From contig JAZGUH010000204.1 in the NCBI GenBank assembly GCA_037893225.1, forward strand, positions 1,178,001-1,242,000: a stretch of 64,000 nucleotides of DNA, written 5' to 3'. This document shows positions 48,401-60,972 of the stretch, piece by piece (the stretch's first letter is position 1; every line of letters begins with the position of its first letter). The notes under the pieces were generated by a model. It saw only the letters and a program-made list of their open reading frames with translations, was not told where the DNA came from and did no database searches. The stretch is from Hippasteria phrygiana (Eukaryota; Echinodermata; Asteroidea; Valvatida; Goniasteridae). Both the position numbers and the translations under genes were made by a program.

Positions 48401-50764
48401 GATCTGGCGCTACATGTTGCAATTATCGGCGGCTTCTTAGAGCTGACACTTGTAGAGAAAAATCAAACCTCGCAATGTTTATTTTCTTTCCGGCCACCAT
48501 CTGTGTGCATATTACCTTTTATTTATTGCTCCATGCCTGTCAAATTCCCTGGGGTATGGACTTGCTTTACTCATTCATAATTGCATGAAATATCAACCAA
48601 ATTCAGTAATTTTGACATGTATGTATAGCTTAGATCTGGCGCTACATGTTGCAATTATCGGCGGCTTCTTAGGGTTAAAACTTGTGGAGAAAATTCAAAC
48701 CTCGCAATGTTTATTTTCTTTCCGGCCAACATCTGTGTGCATGTTACCGTCTATTTATTGCTCCATGCATGCCAAATTCCCTGGGGTATGGACTTGCTTT
48801 ACTCATTCATAATTGCATGAAATATCAACCAAATACAGTAATTTTGACATGTATGGATAGCTTAGATCTGGCGCTACATGTTGCAATTATCGGCGGCTTC
48901 TTAGAATTAACACTTGTGGAGAAAATTCAAACCTCGCAATGTTTATTTTCTTTCCGGCCAACATCTGTGTACATATTACCGTCTATTTATTGCTCCATGC
49001 ATGTCAAATTCCCTGGGGTATGGACTTGCTTTACTCATTCATAATTGCATGAAATATCAACCAAATTCAGTAATTTTGACATGTATGGATAGCTTAGATC
49101 TGGCGCTACATGTTGCAATTATCGGCGGCTTCTTAGAGTTAACACTTGTAGAGAAAAATCAAACCTCGCAATGTTTATTTTCTTTCCGGCCACCATCTGT
49201 GTGCATATTACCTTTTATTTATTGCTCCATGCCTGTCAAATTCCCTGGGGTATGGACTTGCTTTACTCATTCATAATTGCATGAAATATCAACCAAATGC
49301 AGTAATTTTGACATGTATGTATAGCTTAGATCTGGCGCTACATGTTGCAATCATCGGCGGCTTCTTAGAGTTCAAACTTGTAGAGAAAATTCGAACCTCG
49401 CAATGTTTATTTTCTTTCCGGCCAACATCTGTGTACATATTACCGTCTATTTATTGCTCCATGCCTGTCAAATTCCCTGGGGTATGGACTTGCTTTACTC
49501 ATTCATAATTGCATGAAATATCAACCAAATTCAGTAATTTTGACATGTATGTATAGCTTAGATCTGGCGCTACATGTTGCAATTATCGGCGGCTTCTTAG
49601 GGTTAAAACTTGTGGAGAAAATTCAAACCTCGCAATGTTTATTTTCTTTCCGGCCAACATCTGTGTGCATGTTACCGTCTATTTATTGCTCCATGCATGT
49701 CAAATTCCCTGGGGTATGGACTTGCTTTACTCATTCATAATTGCATGAAATATCAACCAAATACAGTAATTTTGACATGTATGGATAGCTTAGATCTGGC
49801 GCTACATGTTGCAATTATCGGCGGCTTCTTAGAATTAACACTTGTGGAGAAAATTCAAACCTCGCAATGTTTATTTTCTTTCCGGCCAACATATGTGTAC
49901 ATATTACCGTCTATTTATTGCTCCATGCATGTCAAATTCCCTGGGGTATGGACTTGCTTTACTCATTCATAATTGCATGAAATATCAACCAAATTCAGTA
50001 ATTTTGACATGTATGTATAGCTTAGATCTGGCGCTACATGTTGCAATCATCGGCGGCTTCTTAGAGTTAACACTTCTGGAGAAAATTCAAACCTCGCAAT
50101 GTTTATTTTCTTTCCGGCCAACATCTGTGTACATATTACCGTCTATTTATTGCTCCATGCATGTCAAATTCCCTGGGGTATGGACTTGCTTTATTCATTC
50201 ATAATTGCATGAAATATCAACCAAATGCAGTATTTTTGACATGTATGGATAGCTTAGATCTGGCGCTACATGTTGCAATCATCGGCGGCTTCCTAGAGTT
50301 AAAACTTGTGGAGAAAATTCAAACCTCGCAATGTTTATTTTCTTTCCGGCCAACATATGTGTGCATGTTACCGTCTATTTATTGCTCCATGCATGTCAAA
50401 TTCCCTAGGGTATAGACTTGCTTTACTCATTCAAAATTGCATGAAATATCAACCAAATCCAGTAATTTTGACATGTATGTATATCTTAGATCTGGCGCTA
50501 CATGTTGCAATTATCGGCGGCTTCTTAGGGTTAAAACTTGTGGAGAAAATTCAAACCTCGCAATGTTTATTTTCTTTCCGGCCAACATCTGTGTGCATGT
50601 TACCGTCTATTTATTGCTCCATGCATGTCAAATTCCCTGGGGTATGGACTTGCTTTACTCATTCATAATTGCATGAAATATCAACCAAATACAGTAATTT
50701 TGACATGTATGGATAGCTTAGATCTGGCGCTACATGTTGCAATTATCGGCGGCTTCTTAGAATT
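45429..50764 (+). repeat. HOR block H2, 23-mer (5336 bp)
   Basis: The same order as H1 without the six monomers T8-T13-T1b-T11-T12-T4. Private changes include TTATTTCTCC near 46207, GTATATATAGC near 46533 and GGCGGCGTCTTAG near 46810. The GTTACTGTC and AAAATTTGTGG marks of H1 are kept at 47285 and 47517. Confidence 0.93.
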
Positions 50765-53700
50765 AACACTTGTGGAGAAAATTCAAACCTCGCAATGTTT
50801 ATTTTCTTTCCGGCGAACATCTGTGTACATATTACCGTCTATTTATTGCTCCATGCATGTCAAATTCCCTGGGGTATGGACTTGCTTTACTCATTCATAA
50901 TTGCATGAAATATCAACCAAATCCAGTAATTTTGACATGTATGTATAGCTTAGATCTGGCGCTACATGTTGCAATCATCGGCGGCTTCCCAGAGTTAAAA
51001 CTTGTAGAGAAAATTCGAACCTCGCAATGTTTATTTTCTTTCCGGCCAACATCTGTGTACATATTACCGTCTATTTATTGCTCCATGCCTGTCAAATTCC
51101 CTGGGGTATGGACTTGCTTTACTCATTCATAATTGCATGAAATATCAACCAAATTCAGTAATGTTGACATGTATGTATAGCTTAGATCTGGCGCTACATG
51201 TTGCAATTATCGGCGGCTTCTTAGAGTTAAAACTTGTGGAGAAAATTCAAACCTCGCAATGTTTATTTTCTTTCCGGCCAACATCTGTGTACATATTACC
51301 GTCTATTTATTGCTCCATGCGTGTCAAATTCCCTGGGGTATGGACTTGCTTTACTCATTCATAATTGCATGAAATATCAACCAAATACAGTTATTTTGAC
51401 ATGTATGGATAGCTTAGATCTGGCGCTACATGTTGCAATTATCGGCGGCTTCTTAGAGTTAACACTTGTGGAGAAAATTCAAACCTCGCAATGTTTATTT
51501 TCTTTCCGGCCACCATCTGTGTGCATATTACCTTTTATTTATTGCTCCATGCCTGTCAAATTCCCTGGGGTATGGACTTGCTTTACTCATTCATAATTGC
51601 ATGAAATATCAACCAAATGCAGTAATTTTGACTTGTATGTATAGCTTAGATCTGGCGCTACATGTTGCAATCATCGGCGGCTTCCCAGAGTTAAAACTTG
51701 TAGAGAAAATTCAAACCTCGCAATGTTTATTTTCTTTCCGGCCAACATCTGTGTACATGTTACCGTCTATTTATTGCTCCATGCCTGTCAAATTCCCTGG
51801 GGTATGGACTTGCTTTACTCATTCATAATTGCATGAAATATCAACCAAATGCAGTAATTTTGACTTGTATGTATAGCTTAGATCTGGCGCTACATGTTGC
51901 AATCACCGGCGGCTTCCCAGAGTTAAAACTTGTAGAGAAAATTCAAACCTCGCAATGTTTATTTTCTTTCCGGCCAACATCTGTGTACATATTACCGTCT
52001 ATTTATTGCTCCATGCATGTCAAATTCCCTGGGGTATGGACTTGCTTTACTCATTCATAATTGCATGAAATATCAACCAAATTCAGTAATTTTGACATGT
52101 ATGGATAGCTTAGATCTGGCGCTACATGTTGCAATTATCGGCGGCTTCTTAGAGCTGACACTTGTAGAGAAAAATCAAACCTCGCAATGTTTATTTTCTT
52201 TCCGGCCACCATCTGTGTGCATATTACCTTTTATTTATTGCTCCATGCCTGTCAAATTCCCTGGGGTATGGACTTGCTTTACTCATTCATAATTGCATGA
52301 AATATCAACCAAATGCAGTAATTTTGACATGTATGTATAGCTTAGATCTGGCGCAACATGTTGCAATCATCGGCGGCTTCTTAGAGTTCAAACTTGTAGA
52401 GAAAATTCGAACCTCGCAATGTTTATTTTCTTTCCGGCCAACATCTGTGTACATATTACCGTCTATTTATTGCTCCATGCCTGTCAAATTCCCTGGGGTA
52501 TGGACTTGCTTTACTCATTCATAATTGCATGAAATATCAACCAAATTCAGTAATTTTGACATGTATGTATAGCTTAGATCTGCCGCTACATGTTGCAATT
52601 ATCGGCGGCTTCTTAGGGTTAAAACTTGTGGAGAAAATTCAAACCTCGCAATGTTTATTTTCTTTCCGGCCAACATCTGTGTACATATTACCGTCTATTT
52701 ATTGCTCCATGCATGTCAAATTCCCTGGGGTATGGACTTGCTTTACTCATTCATAATTGCATGAAATATCAACCAAATTCAGTAATTTTGACATGTATGG
52801 ATAGCTTAGATCTGGCGCTACATGTTGCAATTATCGGCGGCTTCTTAGAGTTAACACTTGTAGAGAAAAATCAAACCTCGCAATGTTTATTTTCTTTCCG
52901 GCCACCATCTGTGTGCATATTACCTTTTATTTATTGCTCCATGCCTGTCAAATTCCCTGGGGTATGGACTTGCTTTACTCATTCATAATTGCATGAAATA
53001 TCAACCAAATGCAGTAATTTTGACATGTATGTATAGCTTAGATCTGGCGCTACATGTTGCAATCATCGGCGGCTTCTTAGAGTTCAAACTTGTAGAGAAA
53101 ATTCGAACCTCGCAATGTTTATTTTCTTTCCGGCCAACATCTGTGTACATATTACCGTCTATTTATTGCTCCATGCCTGTCAAATTCCCTGGGGTATGGA
53201 CTTGCTTTACTCATTCATAATTGCATGAAATATCAACCAAATTCAGTAATTTTGACATGTATGTATAGCTTAGATCTGGCGCTACATGTTGCAATTATCG
53301 GCGGCTTCTTAGGGTTAAAACTTGTGGAGAAAATTCAAACCTCGCAATGTTTATTTTCTTTCCGGCCAACATCTGTGTGCATGTTACCGTCTATTTATTG
53401 CTCCATGCATGTCAAATTCCCTGGGGTATGGACTTGCTTTACTCATTCATAATTGCATGAAATATCAACCAAATACAGTAATTTTGACATGTATGGATAG
53501 CTTAGATCTGGCGCTACATGTTGCAATTATCGGCGGCTTCTTAGAATTAACACTTGTGGAGAAAATTCAAACCTCGCAATGTTTATTTTCTTTCCGGCCA
53601 ACATATGTGTACATATTACCGTCTATTTATTGCTCCATGCATGTCAAATTCCCTGGGGTATGGACTTGCTTTACTCATTCATAATTGCATGAAATATCAA

Positions 53701-54012
53701 CCAAATTCAGTAATTTTGACATGTATGTATAGCTTAGATCTGGCGCTACATGTTGCAATCATCGGCGGCTTCTTAGAGTTAACACTTGTGGAGAAAATTC
53801 AAACCTCGCAATGTTTATTTTCTTTCCGGCCAACATCTGTGTACATATTACCGTCTATTTATTGCTCCATGCATGTCAAATTCCCTGGGGTATGGACTTG
53901 CTTTATTCATTCATAATTGCATGAAATATCAACCAAATGCAGTAATTTTGACATGTATGTATAGCTTAGATCTGGCGCTACATGTTGCAATCATCGGCGG
54001 CTTCCCAGAGTT
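50765..54012 (+). repeat. HOR block H3, shortened 14-monomer copy
   Basis: Order: T5-T6-T7-T8-T9-T10-T11-T12-T4c-T11-T12-T4-T10c-T2. It follows H2 at offset 5336 to about 52550, then skips directly to T11-T12-T4-T10c. The link monomer at 52621 (T4c) is a mosaic with GTACATATTACC and GCATGTC. A private G to C (ATCTGCCGC) lies near 52583. Confidence 0.9.
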
Positions 54013-57000
54013 AAAACTTGTAGAGAAAATTCAAACCTCGCAATGTTTATTTTCTTTCCGGCCAACATCTGTGTACATATTACCGTCTATTTATTGCTCC
54101 ATGCATGTCAAATTCCCTGGGGTATGGACTTGCTTTACTCATTCATAATTGCATGAAATATCAACCAAATTCAGTAATTTTGACATGTATGGATAGCTTA
54201 GATCTGGCGCTACATGTTGCAATTATCGGCGGCTTCTTAGAGCTGACACTTGTAGAGAAAAATCAAACCTCGCAATGTTTATTTTCTTTCCGGCCACCAT
54301 CTGTGTGCATATTACCTTTTATTTATTGCTCCATGCCTGTCAAATTCCCTGGGGTATGGACTTGCTTTACTCATTCATAATTGCATGAAATATCAACCAA
54401 ATGCAGTAATTTTGACATGTATGTATAGCTTAGATCTGGCGCAACATGTTGCAATCATCGGCGGCTTCTTAGAGTTCAAACTTGTAGAGAAAATTCGAAC
54501 CTCGCAATGTTTATTTTCTTTCCGGCCAACATCTGTGTACATATTACCGTCTATTTATTGCTCCATGCCTGTCAAATTCCCTGGGGTATGGACGTGCTTT
54601 ACTCATTCATAATTGCATGAAATATCAACCAAATTCAGTAATTTTGACATGTATGTATAGCTTAGATCTGGCGCTACATGTTGCAATTATCGGCGGCTTC
54701 TTAGGGTTAAAACTTGTGGAGAAAATTCAAACCTCGCAATGTTTATTTTCTTTCCGGCCAACATCTGTGTGCATGTTACCGTCTATTTATTGCTCCATGC
54801 ATGCCAAATTCCCTGGGGTATGGACTTGCTTTACTCATTCATAATTGCATGAAATATCAACCAAATACAGTAATTTTGACATGTATGGATAGCTTAGATC
54901 TGGCGCTACATGTTGCAATTATCGGCGGCTTCTTAGAATTAACACTTGTGGAGAAAATTCAAACCTCGCAATGTTTATTTTCTTTCCGGCCAACATATGT
55001 GTACATATTACCGTCTATTTATTGCTCCATGCATGTCAAATTCCCTGGGGTATGCACTTGCTTTACTCATTCATAATTGCATGAAATATCAACCAAATTC
55101 AGTAATTTTGACATGTATGTATAGCTTAGATCTGGCGCTACATGTTGCAATCATCGGCGGCTTCCCAGAGTTAAAACTTGTAGAGAAAATTCAAACCTCG
55201 CAATGTTTATTTTCTTTCCGGCCAACATCTGTGTACATATTACCGTCTATTTATTGCTCCATGCATGTCAAATTCCCTGGGGTATGGACTTGCTTTACTC
55301 ATTCATAATTGCATGAAATATCAACCAAATTCAGTAATTTTGACATGTATGGATAGCTTAGATCTGGCGCTACATGTTGCAATTATCGGCGGCTTCTTAG
55401 AGTTAACACTTGTAGAGAAAAATCAAACCTCGCAATGTTTATTTTCTTTCCGGCCACCATCTGTGTGCATATTACCTTTTATTTATTGCTCCATGCCTGT
55501 CAAATTCCCTGGGGTATGGACTTGCTTTACTCATTCATAATTGCATGAAATATCAACCAAATGCAGTAATTTTGACATGTATGTATAGCTTAGATCTGGC
55601 GCTACATGTTGCAATTATCGGCGGCTTCTTAGGGTTAAAACTTGTGGAGAAAATTCAAACCTCGCAATGTTTATTTTCTTTCCGGCCAACATCTGTGTGC
55701 ATGTTACCGTCTATTTATTGCTCCATGCATGTCAAATTCCCTGGGGTATGGACTTGCTTTACTCATTCATAATTGCATGAAATATCAACCAAATACAGTA
55801 ATTTTGACATGTATGGATAGCTTAGATCTGGCGCTACATGTTGCAATTATCGGCGGCTTCTTAGAATTAACACTTGTGGAGAAAATTCAAACCTCGCAAT
55901 GTTTATTTTCTTTCCGGCCAACATATGTGTACATATTACCGTCTATTTATTGCTCCATGCATGTCAAATTCCCTGGGGTATGGACTTGCTTTACTCATTC
56001 ATAATTGCATGAAATATCAACCAAATTCAGTAATTTTGACATGTATGTATAGCTTAGATCTGGCGCTACATGTTGCAATCATCGGCGGCTTCTTAGAGTT
56101 AACACTTGTGGAGAAAATTCAAACCTCGCAATGTTTATTTTCTTTCCGGCCAACATCTGTGTACATATTACCGTCTATTTATTGCTCCATGCATGTCAAA
56201 TTCCCTGGGGTATGGACTTGCTTTATTCATTCATAATTGCATGAAATATCAACCAAATGCAGTAATTTTGACTTGTATGTATAGCTTAGATCTGGCGCTA
56301 CATGTTGCAATCATCGGCGGCTTCCCAGAGTTAAAACTTGTAGAGAAAATTCAAACCTCGCAATGTTTATTTTCTTTCCGGCCAACATCTGTGTACATAT
56401 TACCGTCTATTTATTGCTCCATGCATGTCAAATTCCCTGGGGTATGGACTTGCTTTACTCATTCATAATTGCATGAAATATCAACCAAATTCAGTAATTT
56501 TGACATGTATGGATAGCTTAGATCTGGCGCTACATGTTGCAATTATCGGCGGCTTCTTAGAGTTAACACTTGTAGAGAAAAATCAAACCTCGCAATGTTT
56601 ATTTTCTTTCCGGCCACCATCTGTGTGCATATTACCTTTTATTTATTGCTCCATGCCTGTCAAATTCCCTGGGGTATGGACTTGCTTTACTCATTCATAA
56701 TTGCATGAAATATCAACCAAATGCAGTAATTTTGACATGTATGTATAGCTTAGATCTGGCGCTACATGTTGCAATCATCGGCGGCTTCTTAGAGTTCAAA
56801 CTTGTAGAGAAAATTCGAACCTCGCAATGTTTATTTTCTTTCCGGCCAACATCTGTGTACATATTACCGTCTATTTATTGCTCCATGCCTGTCAAATTCC
56901 CTGGGGTATGGACTTGCTTTACTCATTCATAATTGCATGAAATATCAACCAAATTCAGTAATTTTGACATGTATGTATAGCTTAGATCTGGCGCTACATG

Positions 57001-60000
57001 TTGCAATTATCGGCGGCTTCTTAGGGTTAAAACTTGTGGAGAAAATTCAAACCTCGCAATGTTTATTTTCTTTCCAGCCAACATCTGTGTGCATGTTACC
57101 GTCTATTTATTGCTCCATGCATGTCAAATTCCCTGGGGTATGGACTTGCTTTACTCATTCATAATTGCATGAAATATCAACCAAATACAGTAATTTTGAC
57201 ATGTATGGATAGCTTAGATCTGGCGCTACATGTTGCAATTATCGGCGGCTTCTTAGAATTAACACTTGTGGAGAAAATTCAAACCTCGCAATGTTTATTT
57301 TCTTTCCGGCCAACATCTGTGTACATATTACCGTCTATTTATTGCTCCATGCATGTCAAATTCCCTGGGGTATAGACTTGCTTTACTCATTCAAAATTGC
57401 ATGAAATATCAACCAAATCCAGTAATTTTGACATGTATGTATAGCTTAGATCTGGCGCTACATGTTGCAATTATCGGCGGCTTCTTAGGGTTAAAACTTG
57501 TGGAGAAAATTCAAACCTCGCAATGTTTATTTTCTTTCCGGCCAACATCTGTGTGCATGTTACCGTCTATTTATTGCTCCATGCATGAAAAATTCCCTGG
57601 GGTATGGACTTGCTTTACTCATTCATAATTGCATGAAATATCAACCAAATACAGTAATTTTGACATGTATGGATAGCTTAGATCTGGCGCTACATGTTGC
57701 AATTATCGGCGGCTTCTTAGAATTAACACTTGTGGAGAAAATTCAAACCTCGCAATGTTTATTTTCTTTCCGGCCAACATCTGTGTACATATTACCGTCT
57801 ATTTATTGCTCCATGCATGTCAAATTCCCTGGGGTATGGACTTGCTTTACTCATTCATAATTGCATGAAATATCAACCAAATTCAGTAATTTTGACATGT
57901 ATGGATAGCTTAGATCTGGCGCTACATGTTGCAATCATCGGCGGCTTCTTAGAGTTAACACTTGTGGAGAAAATTCAAACCTCGCAATGTTTATTTTCTT
58001 TCCGGCCAACATCTGTGTACATATTACCGTCTATTTATTGCTCCATGCATGTCAAATTCCCTGGGGTATGGACTTGCTTTACTCATTCATAATTGCATGA
58101 AATATCAACCAAATCCAGTAATTTTGACATGTATGTATAGCTTAGATCTGGCGCTACATGTTGCAATCATCGGCGGCTTCCCAGAGTTAAAACTTGTAGA
58201 GAAAATTCGAACCTCGCAATGTTTATTTTCTTTCCGGCCAACATCTGTGTACATATTACCGTCTATTTATTGCTCCATGCCTGTCAAATTCCCTGGGGTA
58301 TGGACTTGCTTTACTCATTCATAATTGCATGAAATATCAACCAAATTCAGTAATTTTGACATGTATGTATAGCTTAGATCTGGCGCTACATGTTGCAATC
58401 ATCGGCGGCTTCCCAGAGTTAAAACTTGTAGAGAAAATTCAAACCTCGCAATGTTTATTTTCTTTCCGGCCAACATCTGTGTACATATTACCGTCTATTT
58501 ATTGCTCCATGCATGTCAAATTCCCTGGGGTATGGACTTGCTTTACTCATTCATAATTGCATGAAATATCAACCAAATTCAGTAATTTTGACATGTATGG
58601 ATAGCTTAGATCTGGCGCTACATGTTGCAATTATCGGCGGCTTCTTAGAGTTAACACTTGTAGAGAAAAATCAAACCTCGCAATGTTTATTTTCTTTCCG
58701 GCCACCATCTGTGTGCATATTACCTTTTATTTATTGCTCCATGCCTGTCAAATTCCCTGGGGTATGGACTTGCTTTACTCATTCATAATTGCATGAAATA
58801 TCAACCAAATGCAGTAATTTTGACATGTATGTATAGCTTAGATCTGGCGCTACATGTTGCAATCATCGGCGGCTTCTTAGAGTTCAAACTTGTAGAGAAA
58901 ATTCGAACCTCGCAATGTTTATTTTGTTTCCGGCCAACATCTGTGTACATATTACCGTCTATTTATTGCTCCATGCCTGTCAAATTCCCTGGGGTATGGA
59001 CTTGCTTTACTCATTCATAATTGCATGAAATATCAACCAAATTCAGTAATTTTGACATGTATGTATAGCTTAGATCTGGCGCTACATGTTGCAATTATCG
59101 GCGGCTTCTTAGGGTTAAAACTTGTGGAGAAAATTCAAACCTCGCAATGTTTATTTTCTTTCCGGCCAACATCTGTGTGCATGTTACCGTCTATTTATTG
59201 CTCCATGCATGTCAAATTCCCTGGGGTATGGACTTGCTTTACTCATTCATAATTGCATGAAATATCAACCAAATACAGTAATTTTGACATGTATGGATAG
59301 CTTAGATCTGGCGCTACATGTTGCAATTATCGGCGGCTTCTTAGAATTAACACTTGTGGAGAAAATTCAAACCTCGCAATGTTTATTTTCTTTCCGGCCA
59401 ACATATGTGTACATATTACCGTCTATTTATTGCTCCATGCATGTCAAATTCCCTGGGGTATGGACTTGCTTTACTCATTCATAATTGCATGAAATATCAA
59501 CCAAATTCAGTAATTTTGACATGTATGTATAGCTTAGATCTGGCGCTACATGTTGCAATCATCGGCGGCTTCTTAGAGTTAACACTTGTGGAGAAAATTC
59601 AAACCTCGCAATGTTTATTTTCTTTCCGGCCAACATCTGTGTACATATTACCGTCTATTTATTGCTCCATGCATGTCAAATTCCCTGGGGTATGGACTTG
59701 CTTTATTCATTCATAATTGCATGAAATATCAACCAAATGCAGTAATTTTGACTTGTATGTATAGCTTAGATCTGGCGCTACATGTTGCAATCATCGGCGG
59801 CTTCCCAGAGTTAAAACTTGTAGAGAAAATTCAAACCTCGCAATGTTTATTTTCTTTCCGGCCAACATCTGTGTACATATTACCGTCTATTTATTGCTCC
59901 ATGCATGTCAAATTCCCTGGGGTATGGACTTGCTTTACTCATTCATAATTGCATGAAATATCAACCAAATTCAGTAATTTTGACATGTATGGATAGCTTA

Positions 60001-60972
60001 GATCTGGCGCTACATGTTGCAATTATCGGCGGCTTCTTAGAGCTGACACTTGTAGAGAAAAATCAAACCTCGCAATGTTTATTTTCTGTCCGGCCACCAT
60101 CTGTGTGCATATTACCTTTTATTTATTGCTCCATGCCTGTCAAATTCCCTGGGGTATGGACTTGCTTTACTCATTCATAATTGCATGAAATATCAACCAA
60201 ATTCAGTAATTTTGACATGTATGTATAGCTTAGATCTGGCGCTACATGTTGCAATTATCGGCGGCTTCTTAGGGTTAAAACTTGTGGAGAAAATTCAAAC
60301 CTCGCAATGTTTATTTTCTTTCCGGCCAACATCTGTGTGCATGTTACCGTCTATTTATTGCTCCATGCATGTCAAATTCCCTGGGGTATGGACTTGCTTT
60401 ACTCATTCATAATTGCATGAAATATCAACCAAATACAGTAATTTTGACATGTATGGATAGCTTAGATCTGGCGCTACATGTTGCAATTATCGGCGGCTTC
60501 TTAGAATTAACACTTGTGGAGAAAATTCAAACCTCGCAATGTTTATTTTCTTTCCGGCCAACATATGTGTACATATTACCGTCTATTTATTGCTCCATGC
60601 ATGTCAAATTCCCTGGGGTATGGACTTGCTTTACTCATTCATAATTGCATGAAATATCAACCAAATTCAGTAATTTTGACATGTATGTATAGCTTAGATC
60701 TGGCGCTACATGTTGCAATCATCGGCGGCTTCTTAGAGTTAACACTTGTGGAGAAAATTCAAACCTCGCAATGTTTATTTTCTTTCCGGCCAACATCTGT
60801 GTACATATTACCGTCTATTTATTGCTCCATGCATGTCAAATTCCCTGGGGTATGGACTTGCTTTATTCATTCATAATTGCATGAAATATCAACCAAATCC
60901 AGTAATTTTGACATGTATGTATAGCTTAGATCTGGCGCTACATGTTGCAATCATCGGCGGCTTCCCAGAGTT
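54013..60972 (+). repeat. HOR block I1, 30-mer (6960 bp)
   Basis: Order, in modules: T10-T11-T12-T13-T10c; T10-T11-T4-T10c-T2; T10-T11-T12-T4; T3-like, T4, T1b, T1b, T6; T10-T11-T12-T4-T10c-T2; T10-T11-T4-T10c-T2. The repeating core is a five- or six-monomer module. Private marks are GGACGTGC near 54591, TATGCACTTG near 55054, TTCCAGCC near 57075, GCATGAAAAATT near 57585, TTTTGTTTCC near 58925 and TTCTGTCCGG near 60087. Confidence 0.9.
57261..58420 (+). repeat. Out-of-pattern five-monomer patch
   Basis: Five monomers in the middle of block I break the T10-T11-(T12)-T4-T10c-T2 module. They are a mosaic with a T1b 5' half and a T3 middle (GGTATAGAC, TTCAAAATTG), then T4 with GCATGAAAAATT, two T1b in a row, and T6. 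They resemble material from the A-G regions, so this looks like an older segment retained in, or converted into, the newer module series. Confidence 0.75.
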
